Notes: generated from the sequence alone by a model not told the origin. 64,000 bases of DNA from Enchytraeus crypticus (GCA_905160935.1 CAJHZI010000447.1:996001-1060000); one strand, 5' to 3'. Positions 51,715 through 63,366 are shown, counted from the stretch's first letter. Made by a program: numbers and translations.

Positions 51715-52570
51715 TACAGCACATAACTTCTATTTTCTTCACGTGATCCCTGCAAGCCATCAGTGCCTCTTTCAAATTCTGAGCAGCAGCCGGCAGACAT
51801 GTGGATCATCCACTCATCTGGCCAACGTACGTCGTCAGTCTCATTGTCTCGTCTCTCGCCAGATAGCGAGCTACACTCAGGGGGACTTCTTGTCCTGGCC
51901 CTGACATGACCTTGCTCTTTTGCTTAGCGCAATCTGCTGGAATTCCCCACAAATGGATTTTCACCTGAGGACTCGCTAGATGATTGGGCAGGCAGACATA
52001 CCGACCAGATATGAGCGAGACATGCAGGGTGGAGGGCTGAAAAGCGTAGATGTCTTTGACAAAAAGGGTTGAAGCGGTTGTAGAGGGTGTGCGTAGCGTC
52101 CCACATTACCTGGGGCTTCAGAATGTAGCCACACCTCCCGTTCGGCTCAAACATCGCTGTGTTTATGTGCAGTCATGAGTCTTCAGTTTTTTAGTTGAGC
52201 GCGGTGATGCGGAACTCACAGTGGTTGACGACTCCTATGGGCTGTTTTCTGCAGATGTGCTTAGCCTTGTTCTCATTGAGGGAAGAGAACTGATAGGCTG
52301 TGGGCTTGTCGCTGTCCTCCTGCCTGCCTCTCATCTGTAGACCAGGGGGCAGCACATACTTCTCCCCAGCCTCCAGAGAGTCGCGGTGCACTGTTAAGCT
52401 GTTGGCGTGAAGAAGACTTCTTTGTGTCACCATTTTCCTCCGTCGGGACATGGGCGGGGTTATTATCAGTCTTATGAACTTGACAGCTTGTGTGTAGATG
52501 ACGAAGTCAGAGAGAACCTGGGCGACGTCTGTTTTCTTCTTCTTCATGTTCTTTGGAGTTTGCTCCACCT
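51715..52570 (-). pseudogene. PLCE1: Processed phospholipase C-epsilon-like pseudogene (Y domain and C2)
   Basis: Minus-strand frames match PLC-epsilon in order: VLSDFVIYTQAVKF (start of the Y half of the catalytic domain), YQFSSLNENKAKHICRK, then NTAMFEPNGRCGYILKPQVM, WDATHTLYNRFNPF, and C2-domain pieces SLISGRYVC and IPADCAKQKSKV. Human PLCE1 has LSDLVIYCQAVKF, HISSLNENAAKRLCRR and [20 protein letters not shown]. There are no introns across at least 800 bp, several frameshifts and stops, and a loss of about 35 residues between the Y-domain blocks. It is a dead copy inserted in the LTA4H intron, probably by retrotransposition. The symbol names the nearest family member. Confidence 0.75.
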
Positions 52571-52682
52571 CTCTGTCACTGCTTGTCTGCCAGTCAGCCC
52601 CAGCACTGGCGTCGCTCTTAGGTCTAACTTTAACGTCGCCGCCAGAGGGTCATATATCGCTGAATCTTTCAGTGTTCGCTGT

Positions 52683-53130
52683 CTACAACCCTTGACCACC
52701 TTGACCTACAATCCCCTTGACCACACCTGACTCTGACTTTCTGATGTCCTGTCTGAGGAGCTGGAGATGCTCAAACTTGTCCTTACCAGCGATCACATTG
52801 TCCGCCTGAATGGTTGTAATAAAGTCAGAATAGTAGATGAAGGTTCGTGTTGTAAGGCTCTCCATATGTGGACGAAGGTCAAAATCCAGTATTTTAGCTA
52901 TCATCATTGCATTGGCAAGATTCCAATTAGAGATGTCCAACTGTGAAAAATACCCAATGGTTGCAAATTTTCCTCTGGAAGCTGGTAGTAGGAGACTCCA
53001 TAGTTTGCTGCATCTTCTGTTCTCTCGGACTGGCGAGGATTGGGCGAAGTGGATCCCTTCGAAGTTTTCCCGTTCATGCCAGGGCTAGAACCATTAGAAA
53101 AGAAAATTACCTTGACGTTTGTAACCCCAG
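52683..53130 (-). other. Unassigned minus-strand coding-like stretch
   Basis: Frames here read ISNWNLANAMMIAKILDFDL and MESLTTRTFIYYSDFITTI (52683-52940) and GVSYYQLPEENLQPLG (52990 region). They look like protein-coding sequence between the family F tail and the PLC-epsilon-like piece, but I cannot name a family. They could be part of either. Confidence 0.4.
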
Positions 53131-53590
53131 GGATTGTAGGTTTGTGAGGGGCCTCTGGGCTAGGAGCGAAATACAACGTTCTAATAGGAAACTGCGGGCA
53201 TATGTAATTATCCTACCTGAATCATTAGATATAGAATTCACCGCTGAATAGGACATTTCAGATGAGTCTACTGGTTTTCATCAGGCTCTGTCCTTTCTAA
53301 TGATATCCAACTTTTAAAAGCATTGCATTTGTAACCCCCTGTTCCCCCTCGACAAGGATCCTGTTAAACTGTGCACCTCTCCTCCTCTGCTGTCTTCCCG
53401 ATAAAGTGTCCATGTCTCCACTGAGTGCTTTAGCTTCAGCAAGAGTCAGCACGAAATTAGATCTGTGAGGGCACTTGTTTCGTCTCAATTTAGCGGGGGA
53501 TGCTAAATTGAAGTAGTTATTCATTTTAACTTCAGAATTGACACTTATTTCCTTCGCCTCTAAAATTACCACATGCAAATTAACCATTGC
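53130..53590 (-). pseudogene. Family F C-terminal region with 4E-BP-like motif, copy 2
   Basis: Minus-strand frame 53297-53587 has VLTLAEAKALSGDMD followed by GRQQRRR, matching VLDLTIVEAKAMCGDMD plus basic run in copy 1. Further downstream, in broken frames, come RIITYARSFLLE (about 53205-53170) and HKPTIPGVTNVKV (about 53150-53110). These are the two halves of a 4E-BP-like eIF4E-binding core, closer to 4E-BP in the second half (IPGVT). A frameshift separates them. Confidence 0.7.
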
Positions 53591-53839
53591 TTCATCGATG
53601 AAATCTCAGAATTTTGAAAGTGAGAATTGTCGACAGAATTTGAATTTATCTGCCATCTTTGGTCAGATATACTGGGATCTGCAGATAGGGAAACTAGCTG
53701 AGTGCAACACGCATCAGCTAGATTCCTACAGACTGCAGCCGAATCATTTAGAACATCGAAATGCTGCGAAACAGGCACATTCTGAGGAAGAAGTTCCTGT
53801 ACTGAACTCAACGGGCACCCAGCAGAACGATTTGATTCT

Positions 53840-54300
53840 GGACAAATTCAATATGACACATTCGGAACGTCGGCACATGTACCAATACAAGCGTCAATAA
53901 CAGATACGTCAGGAGTAGAAAACTGTAGGGAAACGTTTGAAACATTTGAGTCATCATATGCTGAATTGAACGTTGTACAAAATGATCCTCTGAAGCAAAC
54001 AGCTTTGAAACTTTGCAGAGCCATCGAGACCCATTGTCTTGGGAATGAGGTTTCACGCTTCTCGCCTGATAATGCAGAAATTCTGCTTCCTAATGCAGAA
54101 ACAAATTCTGAGGCTGCTTCATTCCAATGACCAAATGTTTCTATGGCTATAGGTAGAAAATCATATGCGGACGGCAAACTTCTACATTTATCTGATTTTC
54201 TTTTGGCGGCTAATTCCTCTGCACTGCCCACCAAAGTAGAACTATCATGTACATAAGATTTAGCTAGGATATCAGTAACCGCTACATCCCAGGCCAAGCA
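53840..54300 (-). pseudogene. Family F endonuclease C-terminal part, copy 2
   Basis: The minus-strand frame 53848-54297 reads WDVAVTDILAKSYVHDSS, SAYDFLPIAIETFGHWNEAA, then SALGSRISALSGEKRETSFP and SMALQSFKAVCFRGSF. This is the restriction-like endonuclease core and end, parallel to copy 1 at 40990-41310. WD-x-x-V-T matches the family-typical catalytic block better than copy 1 does. Confidence 0.8.
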
Positions 54301-57230
54301 TTAACCACTTTGTCATGGAATATGAGTTAGCCAGTCTGGACGATTACCATCTGAGCGGAAGAGACCAGGGGTTCCTTGATTGAAGGAATGCTAGCTTTAG
54401 CAAAAGCACGCTATATTATCCATTAACATTGCTGCCTGCGCTTCTCTTATAGGATAAGATGTGTACCCCCTTCGAGTCCACTATAGCTCCACAGGGACAG
54501 GAACGTGGCTCACAAATCCTAGCACCCAGTCTAAAGCCTACTACAACTCGGACAGATTCACCGTCTAAGTGTAGCCCACAGGCAGAAATGGGTAACGTAT
54601 CATTGAGCCAGTCACTACTTCCAGGAGCAGAGACCGCAAAGAGTCGGGCTCTATCTGTTGAGTCAGATTGACAAATAAGAATATGCTGAAAGTTCTTTTC
54701 TATGGCAGGTGCGTCCCAGTATTTCTGAAATTTTGTAAATTCGTAAGATGGGCCTGCAGTACTCTATAGCTCATTCCAAGGGGAGGGGGCATTGATAAAA
54801 TAATCATCTGCATGTGAATTAGAATGACTAAGGATTGAGTCTTATAATGCTTTAGTTAAAGGATGGCATAAATGCTGCTGGAGCCAAATGCGACACTTGC
54901 CTTATCCCCAAAGCTCCATGTTTAACCAGAAGAATGGCCCGAGCCCACTGGGAATCAGTCAAACTGATGCTAGTCAAACGGGAAAGGCATTCTCTCAGCT
55001 TTTCATCAAAGGTTAATACGGCACAATGATTGCAACTGCGCGATGAACGTAGTGTGTACATTAGCTTAGGAGCACTAGGACAGTATCTTAGCAACGTCAA
55101 TGCATCACGTCTGGAAATAAGCAACAGACGTTTAGAAGTGCGCTGAATGTCTGCAATCCTAGAATCTATCGATTGGTCCATGGCACTACCACAAATTAAT
55201 GGAGCCCCAAGAAGTGAACTTTCTCTCGGCTCTAACTTAGTGAAGGACTGAAGTAACAGGTGACAGAAAGACTCATTATTGAAGGATATTAATTCGCACA
55301 TATTCCGATTTAATTCCAGACCTATATGTACACCCATTTAGATTAACTTATTGACAGTTTGAATTATAACTTCCTCGGTGTCTCCTAAGGTTAAATCATC
55401 CAGATATACGACAGCTAGAGGAAAATTAAGAGATTTTAAGAGGGGAGGAATTGTTAGGCTAAACAAAAGAGGCCCTAGAGCATCTCCCTGCTGGACGCCT
55501 ACAGCTAATTCGATGGTGTGCTCACTGAATTTCAAGTATGAACTGCCCCAATATGACAAATGACAGAATTTGTAGATCTCCGGGATCAAACTGTGCACTT
55601 CCTGAAGCATTTTCAATCTGTTCACATTATTGAACGCATTTTTGAAGTCTAAATTCACGACGTAGTATGATTCTGGCATCGATAGGAGAAAGCGGCGAAC
55701 AGCATGAACGGTAGCTTCGCAACCACCATTTAGAACCACACCCACTTGAATCGGAGACAGGAGAGAGGCGACTCTTGCAGCCACGCGGGCATTAGCACAT
55801 TTGGCAGCGATACACCTCCACGTGTAGCCTATAGAATCGGGCGAACTCCTCCATCCTTCTTACCTATGGCAATTAGTCTACCACCAATAAGCAACTTCTT
55901 AATCGCGTCAGGGCAGATTCCATTCAGAAGAGTATCGGTAAAGTCTGTGAGCGAGGGTAGCAGGATAGGACCTGCGATTCTATCATTCAGCAGATCCAGA
56001 ATGTGTTGAGGTTTGACACCATCAGGACCACCAAAAGAGTGTACTGGAAAACTTAGAACTGCCTTGAGTACCTCATCCTCTGAGACCTGAAAAGCCTATG
56101 TATTCAAAGGATCAGGTGGTGTTGCTTGAATTTCTGTGAGAGAAGGGTGCTTGTCTTTACGAGCCTGACGGGTGTCTTGGTTGTCGGCAGCAAGAGAATC
56201 CTCAGAACATAAGAGTCTGACTGCCGCTCTCATGTTACCATCTTCTATTTTATATCTGACACTAGAGCATAATGTGTCGAGACTGCTACGACAGCGATTG
56301 TTCTTAATTTTCTGCTTAGAGTAAGCGATCTCATTGCAACTATCATACAATTCAGCCCTCTTCTTAACAACATTAGACAAATTCATTCTTTTACCAGCAC
56401 GAGGAGGTGCAACTAAAACATCTTTTCCATAGTTCAGTAGGTTGAAGGAATCCTCAATAATCTGTGGAAACCTGGACATTTTCATGAGTGCATTAGCCAA
56501 CACGGTAGCGCACTGAAGTCTGGGAGTCTTTGGAATATGTTTAATTGTATTATTTGGAAGGCTTGGGTGCAGCAATTTTATGGATTGACTCACCAGTGAC
56601 TGTTACAGACTCAATATCAATTGAGGAGACACGCAAGATTTAAAGGTTATTTGAGGACTATTTCCGTTTTCATGAAAGGTACGAGTCAGTGTAGACTCTA
56701 GACGTGGAGAAAGATGTGAACCTGGACAACGGTTTGAAACTTTCCCGTATACGCGAATTGTGCCTGTGTCTTGCTTTACTTGTGTATGGAAAGGCATACG
56801 CTACAATCACCAGTTGACTTGTATTTGACCGTAGATAATGGCTCGGAGGTACTGTTATGTGGAGCCTGACTAGAGTTTTCTAAGTTCTTGACTGAGTCTA
56901 GGCTTAAATCACATAGCGAGGCTTCTGATGTATCATCACTAGTATTACTGATTTCGTGCTCAATCACCGGACTACAGGTCTGCGAGAGTTGAAAGTTAAG
57001 GTGACGGGTAGATGTTATTCCTTGCAAAGCGTTTGCAGATTCAGAAACTGCCTCAACCATTTCTTGCCATAACTATCTACCTTGTGATAAATCACAATAG
57101 GTTGGCCACCTGTGCTCTAAGCATTCGACGTAGAGGTATAAATCACATAGAGAATATTTAACTGAACTATCATTGCGAGCTTGAGCGCATGGTTCAAATG
57201 GGCGACCAGCACATTTAGGCATGATAGCGA
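54300..57230 (-). pseudogene. Family F retroelement body, copy 2
   Basis: Read leftward from 57223: zinc-finger start MPKCAGRPFEPCAQARNDSS and YSLCDLYLYVECLEHRWPT, then DCSVCLSIHKQ and RVYG. Next are LLHPSLPNNTIKHIPKTPRL, YGKDVLVAPPRAGKRMNLSN, IAIGKKDGGVRPI, SPIQVGVVLNGGCEATVHAV and palm A YVVNLDFKNAFNNVNR (about 55650). GVQQGDALGPLLFSLTI, VVYLDDLTLG (about 55390), thumb blocks to 54852, then ICEPRSCPCGAIVDSKGVH (about 54500) complete the body. Frames 56096-56593, 55338-55784 and 54852-55337 are open between breaks. It starts cleanly at its ATG, whereas copy 1 has a frameshift there. Confidence 0.85.
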
Positions 57231-57345
57231 AATTAATCAGGTGGCATCAGGATACAAAGGTAATTAAATTCGAAAAAAATCGATTAATAAATTAATGATG
57301 GTATTTATATTTCAAAAAATAAACATCCGCCATTTTACGTAATGT
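57231..57345 (-). promoter_or_regulatory. Family F 5' region, copy 2, with YY1-like string
   Basis: Reading the minus strand, ACGTAAAATGGCGGATGTTT (about 57345-57326) precedes the ORF by about 100 bp. AAAATGGCGG resembles a YY1 binding site, which positions the start of transcription in some LINEs. The RTE element begins with the similar TTAAATGGCGAATGTTTAC at 30432-30450. Function is inference. Confidence 0.35.
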
Positions 57346-58065
57346 TTTGAGGACTTGAAAATATTGGAGAGGACAGAGTGTGGTAAGAAAGTTATATGCC
57401 ACGGAGCTGCATAACAAGTGCATTTAAATTAACTAAAAAATGAACATCAAATTAGATTAAATTTAGTTAAACAAACTAAACATAGAAAAGCTTAAATTAA
57501 CGTGAGATCGTTTTGAGCTCCAGTGCGTTGTTCTTTTCCATATAATATATAAATAATTATTTAACGGAGTCGCTGGCTAAATATGCCCAAGGTAGCTAGC
57601 TCTTCATAGCGATTGGAAATTCGAATCAACAAGGGATCAGATTAGAAATATATTATCGATTATACCCATTCATCTTCTGCATATATTGGATATAAAATCA
57701 GGATTTATAATTTAGCAATATGGAACACAGCTAAACTAGTCAGCTTAATCAATAACACTATGTAATTACATTTTTTTAAATCAACAAACATACAACAATA
57801 TAATAAAAAGTATATTAACAATATAATACTATATAAACCAACATACAACATTTCTTCAATTAGTCACTGTTGTACACAGCAACACATTACTGGCATATTT
57901 GAAACACAACAACAAATTTAATTATTTATTGTGTTTAAAAAATTTATAAACAAATTACATATTAATCAAATTGTAAATTTATTTAAATAAATGTTTACAA
58001 ACCGAAATAGTTTCTAAAACTAATAAAAATTGCTGAACATTATGAAGTACAAATAAATGTTGTAC
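57346..58065. other. LTA4H intron, no feature recognised
   Basis: AT-rich, with several ACAACA/ATATAATA runs near 57780-57830. No exon recognised. Confidence 0.45.
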
Positions 58066-58290
58066 CTGTTCAAATTCATAAGCACAGGCGTCAACCATTT
58101 CCCGTTCAGACCAGACTTTAGACCTTGGCCCAATTTCACGAAATTCAAGGGCTCCGACAGCGAGAGCTATAAGATAAGAGGGTATCGGCACAGCTTGCTC
58201 AAAGTGGTAACAGATTTTTCCATCGTCAGCCTCAATAGATCCCTTCCCTAGTGCACTCATCAGCGCTACTAGACAACTTGGAGTTCGAAT
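58066..58290 (-). CDS. LTA4H: LTA4H exon: VPIPSYLIALAVGALE region
   Basis: This 225-nt exon (75 codons, phase 0 both ends) starts after ATAACATAG and ends CAG before GTACAA. It encodes CLVALMSALGKG, CYHFEQAVPIPSYLIALAVG, ALEFREIGPRSKVWSE and CAYEFEQ. This is the N-terminal beta-rich domain leading to the catalytic domain; human LTA4H reads VPIPCYLIALVVGALE and IGPRTLVWSE here. It joins FAK of the exon at 62182 and TETML of the exon at 51501. Confidence 0.96.
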
Positions 58291-59841
58291 CTATGTTATA
58301 CAATAAAATTCCCATTATATAATTAAATTCTAATAGCTAGTACCGTTTATTAAATCAGGGTCTAGGCCTTACAGCATTTTAATGTAATCTTGCACCCACA
58401 CGTCTCAAATACGCCAGAGAAATGATACAAAACATGAACATGATACATACATGAGACACATCTAGGCGCAAACTGTCAAGGCCATCACCCTGCCACTTCT
58501 GCACCGGGGTCAAAAATTAAAGAGGCTGAGAACTTATGGAAACTAAGATCATGATCTACGCTGTAGAGGTAGCAGAGATAGGTGACCAGATTGAAAGTTA
58601 CTGCATCGCTGGCTGCGTCATAGAAATCCTGCACAGAGATGTCGAAATTAAGAGACAGAGGACAACTCTTACCGACTTGAAGGCAATCAATGAGACGGTT
58701 GCCAAGTCAGACTAATGACATTTCGATACTAACAGTCCAGTTATATAAGACTTTCAAGGCTTTTGGCAGCGCAGTGAAGCTACAGTCCACTCACATTGGA
58801 TAGGCTACACATAACGCATAGCATCAAAAGCAATATCAATAGTTACCTAATCAAAAAATAATGAATTTGAGGTTCATTAGCAGGATAGCACCTTTGATAT
58901 TATCTGTATAAATCAGACTAAGTTAAATAGCAAATCTTCCCCAAGTTCCCCGTTCTAATGCTACTGTTAATAAACTGTTTAAAGTAATTTCACGAAAAGA
59001 ATCCCAGTATATAAAAAATATACATATATGAACAGACTGGCGACATTCGCATTTTCTGGAAGACCTAGTCTTTGATAACTCAAAATTAATACAAACAACA
59101 TGAACAAATGAAGGACAGACATAGTTTTAAAAGCTGTAACATTCCACAAAACATAATATCGAATGAAAGCATCGAGCAAAAAAGTTCATAAAAATTATCT
59201 TAAAATTCATCGGCCGCGGGATTTATTGCACTTAGTATAGCGTTCACATCAATTAACAGTTAAGAAACGTCAGGCTTGGTTGCTGCTTGGACGAGTGATC
59301 CCCTTGGAAGAGAGAGTGCTGACAGATTTTAAAAATGAGAATAAAAATATAATTAGGCAGCCTATGATTTCAACATTATTTGACTCCAGATAGACTGCGA
59401 ATTTAGTGTAGTTTATGAAGACAAAACGAAAGTGAAGCAAAATAATGACTCAGTATCTCAATGAGTAACGTCACGAAGTTTTAAAAGGCGTCTTTGCGGT
59501 CGTGAGATTAATTCAGCGTCAGACTGTTCAGAGAGTAAAACATTTAAAATTATTATTCTATCGAATGGGCAAATTTCAAATTTGTGAAAAAAACACTTTT
59601 CCCAAAAAGTGATAGAGGCGCTCCGTTTCCGGTTCTACAGATATGAACGATTAGAATAACAAGGCAAAAAAGTATTATCTAAATATTAACATAGAAATGC
59701 AAATGTCATAATAGTATCTAGGAGTAATACAGAAATACATATCACAACAGCAGCAACAATGTTACAATGCTACCGTCGTCCACGAAACAACGAGCACATC
59801 AAATATTAAATGATTGAAATAGAAAAAGTAATAGGAGTGGA
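58291..59841. other. LTA4H intron, no gene recognised
   Basis: Unrecognised intron sequence. Short frames only. Confidence 0.45.
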
Positions 59842-60273
59842 GGAGTTATATACCATGGACCTGCCTACTGGCAGGTCCATGGCATATAACTCCTTCACTC
59901 TTCTCTGTCTTCCTCCTTCATCTTCATTTCCACATATGAGTGGGTCTTTAAATCATCTAACATACCTAATCTCGGCCTGCCCCTGCCTCTTTTTCCTTCC
60001 ATTCTACCTTCTATGACCTCTTTTAATAGACCTCTCCCCTTAGAATATGTCCTTTCCAACTCTTCTTCCTGTTTCTTAATACATTTATCAACTGTCTATC
60101 TGTGCCAACTCTCTCCAGAACTTCCTCATTTGTAAGCTTTTGAGTCCAGCTAATCCTCTCCATTCTTCTCCAAATCCACATTTCCAATGCCTCCAGGTTC
60201 CTAATATCTTCCTTCCTAAAGATACATGTTTCACATCCATACAATAGCATAGTCAAATCAAAGTTTTCAGTAA
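59842..60273 (-). pseudogene. Family D LINE C-terminus with inverted 3' tip
   Basis: The minus-strand frame 60023-60307 encodes LEMWIWRRMERISWTQKLTN, EEVLERVGTDRQLINVLRNR and KKSWKGHILRGE. The 3' tip, instead of running into a microsatellite, folds back: 59842-59865 is the reverse complement of 59870-59893 with one mismatch and a 4-base loop. Confidence 0.8.
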
Positions 60274-61860
60274 TAATAATAAAAAGGTTTAACATCCGTT
60301 TCCTCATACAAGGATGATGTCAGCGTCGTCCCCCATCACATATATCACTACAAATCGATTCACCCCAAACGAACTGAAAAAAATGTGCTGAAGAGCAAGA
60401 AAAAGATCCTAAATAGTATTGGTCTGGTAATCAAAAAAAACAGTAATGCAAGATAAAAAAATCTATGGTGGGAAGAGATGTGTTTCAACCTACAACAGAA
60501 GTGCAAGTAATAGAACATGAGCTAAGATCAGGAGGCAGAGAGTTCCAAACAGTAGGAGCAGAGAAAGAAAATGTACGTCTACCTAACGAAGTGAGAACAT
60601 TACGAATTTTGAGAAGTTTGGCATCGGGAGAACGAAGCTTACAAGAAGGTTGATATTGGATTAGGAGATCAGAAAGGTAAGAAGGTTTACCAAAAAGAAG
60701 TGTTTTGAAAGTTAACAGTGCAATTTTACAATTAATTCTATGAACCACAGGAAGCCAATGAAGATTATTAAGCAAGATTATTAAAGGTGGCCTGAAGCCT
60801 TGAGGATCGACAGACAACACGTGTTAGAGAATTCTGAATGTGTTGCAAACGCATGAGAGAAGAAGTAAACCATATAGCAATGACTTGCAGTAGTCAAGTT
60901 TAGAATGAACTATTGAGTTAGCAAGAATTATGGATGAATTTTTACCAAGAGATGACCGTATCTGTCTGATTTGACTGATCTGTAAGAAAGATGAACGACA
61001 GACAGACGAGATATGATATTTGAAGTCAAGATTTTCATCAAATATGACACCACGATTTTTAGCCTTGGTTTAGTCTTGGATCAAGTAGTTCAAGGGTGGA
61101 TACCTTTTGAGAGTTTAAGGCTAGGCAAAGGTCATTATTTATGATGAGTAAGGCAGTTTCAGTGGAGTGAAGCTTTCTAAATGCAGATTGGAAACAAGAT
61201 CGAGTAGGAAAATATTCGAAATGGCTGCATAAGCGAGTGTAGATAATTGTTTCCAAGATTTTGGAAATGAAATTTAAGTTTGAAATGGGACGATAGCTCG
61301 AAAGATCATCTTTAGGAAGTGATTACTTTTTAAGGAAAGGAGGAACAACAGCAGAATTAAAAGTAGATGGAAAAATTCCTTCATAAAGTGAAAAAGTAAC
61401 CAGAAGGGTAATTGGAGGAAGGAGGGCATCAATGCAAGATTTAAGTAGTTTGGTTGGAATTGCATCTAGCGAGCAAGATGAGTCGGTTGTGCAGATTTTA
61501 GATGATGGATTTCTTAAAGAGAAGCAGGTTTAAAATTTGACAGCAGAGAAGGATTTGGCATAGACGGATGAGCAGCAGTCTCAGAACAGGGTGGTATAGA
61601 AGAACTGAGTCTGGAAATTTGACATAAAAAAATTAGAAAAATTGCTAGCAAGAGTAGAAGGAGAATTGGCATTTGGAAGTGACTTAGGGATAGTGCAACC
61701 AAGCAGTGAATCAAGGGTCCCCCAAAGTTTTTTGGGGCAGTTTTGATTCTGCGAGCTTAAGTTCTTAAAGTAAGAACTCTTGGCGGAGGAGATCATAAGT
61801 TCAACTAATTTACGTTGTTTAACCTAGTTAGCCTTGATTGTGGGGTTTTGGATTTCTGGG
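60274..61860 (-). pseudogene. L2-like LINE, RT to 3' tail (family A, copy 5)
   Basis: Antisense element with tail (rc of AATAATAATAATAAAAAGGT) at 60274-60293. C-terminal frame 60485-60820 has LNNLHWLPVVHRINCKIALL and KPSYLSDLLIQYQPS. RT parts lie at 61059-61256 (SAFRKLHSTETALLIINNDL, then LALNSQKVSTLELLD), and a degraded linker before RT at 61514-61800 (MISSAKSSYFKNLSSQNQNC). Palm motifs between about 61059 and 61085 are deleted. It aligns with copies at 18480 and 24255. Confidence 0.82.
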
Positions 61861-62181
61861 GGATTTTTCTTATATCTCCTATATATAGATTTTAACACGC
61901 CCGTAATACTGTATTGGAAATTTCTGATCTGACTCCACTTCTATTCGCAAAAACTATAACTTTCACGTTATTAAAGATATTCAAACGAAATTTCTCTACG
62001 TTTGGTAGAATCGGCTGCTGGTCAAGTTTAGTAAATTTCAAGAATATCAGTCAACTCCTTACGACTGTATTTTAAAAACGGTGTGGTGTATCAGTTATAA
62101 AATACACAGTGTAGTTTGAATAGTTATATGCTATGGATCTCCCGTTTGGCAGCACACTGCAAGAGGCAATATTTACATTAC
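61861..62181. other. LTA4H intron, no feature recognised
   Basis: No recognised feature. Confidence 0.45.
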
Positions 62182-62250
62182 CTTCGCAAAGTAAGGGGCT
62201 TTAACTCCAGGTGTATCTTGACAGGGTACCATACTTCTAGCGTGTATCGC
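62182..62250 (-). CDS. LTA4H: LTA4H exon: CQDTP region (most upstream exon seen)
   Basis: This 69-nt exon (23 codons, phase 0 both ends) begins after CTTTGCAG and ends GCGAAG before GTAATG. It encodes AIHARSMVPCQDTPGVKAPY and FAK. Human LTA4H has AIHCRAILPCQDTPSVK here. PCQDTP-x-VK is a hallmark of the family's N-terminal domain. The exon before it (carrying the SQCQ-type sequence) was not found up to 64000. Confidence 0.94.
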
Positions 62251-62504
62251 CTGCAAAGTAAGCAGTAAAAAGGTAAAAAGCTGTATGGTAGTAAAAGCAA
62301 TAAACCGAAAATCATCAAAATGATCATAGCATGAGAAATAAACGAATTCACAAGGAATAATCATATAGAATAGTCCAAAACAAGTTTAAGTAGTATCAAT
62401 ATAACTAATAATTTACAAATTAAATATCTAATTTAGTTCTTATGACCATAAGAAAAAATATGAAAACTGACCTGTTGTTTTATAGTAAAGACTTAAAATC
62501 TGTT
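62251..62504. other. LTA4H intron, no feature recognised
   Basis: No recognised feature. Confidence 0.45.
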
Positions 62505-62680
62505 ACCTTCCTTAGCTTCACACCCTGACTTATTACTCTATCTCCGTTTATCATTTCACCCTTCCATCTACTCTCCAAATGCTCCGTTTTTTCATTATTT
62601 ACCCTAAGTCCTTTACTTTCCAATGTCTCTCTTGCGTTTTCCTAAATCTCGCTTACTTTCTGTCTGTCGCCTCGAATAAT
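62505..62680 (-). pseudogene. RT fragment of an RTE-like LINE
   Basis: The reverse strand reads ENARETLESKGLRVNNEKTE, HLESRWKGE and INGDRVISQGVKLRK. This is the stretch after the YADD box (GL-x-V-N-x-x-KTE) of RTE-like reverse transcriptases. Only about 55 residues remain, and the KGL-VN variant differs from families C to E. Confidence 0.65.
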
Positions 62681-63366
62681 AATTATAAACTAAGAGTGCA
62701 TGTATTATTATAAAATACATGTAGACTGTAGTTTAATAAAACTGTTGCATATAAAGCCGTTTCAGATGACAAGAGTTTAACTGTGAGCTAGAACCGTCGC
62801 TGATGGTGCCATAGAAAAGCGAAGTCGATGTAAACCTGCGTATGCAATTTTTTGCATATATATAATGGAGTGATAAAAATTTAAGGTTGACGACCTTGGA
62901 TTAGTTATACAGTCACATTAATATTAATATGCATGTAGTTGATTTTTTTGAGACTATTCTTTCATCGTATCTATTATCTAAGGTATATTGATTCTGCAAT
63001 CAGTTTACAACATTTTTATCAAGTAGGGTTACCAGATGTCTCAAAAACTTGCAGCCCAACGACTTAACAAAAATAGTCCAAATATAGCCCAACTGAGTGT
63101 GAAACCAACCGAAATGGTAACAGTGCCAACATCCCGACTAGCCTAGCTGTCACGTACCTTCAGGCTCACACTCACTCAATCACTGTAGTCAGTATCGTAA
63201 CTAGCTATGAGCAGTCCTGTTGGTGAGCAGGTGAGCAGCTCAAAAGAGTCGGCTCACTGCTGAGCTGCGCGAGTCGTTCATATGCTGTTCACACAAATGA
63301 GTCGTTAAGCAAATCAGTAATCCAGCCTCCCATGACTCGGTCTTCCTTTAACTCTTTTCTCTCTCT

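Noticed and set aside
52191..52568. Overlapping plus-strand frames at 52407-52730
   Set aside because: They lie opposite the PLC-epsilon-like frame and have no similarity of their own.
51715..52570. Functional PLC-epsilon exons
   Set aside because: Frame changes and stops inside conserved blocks, loss of about 35 residues, no splice borders and location within another gene's intron all indicate a dead retrocopy.
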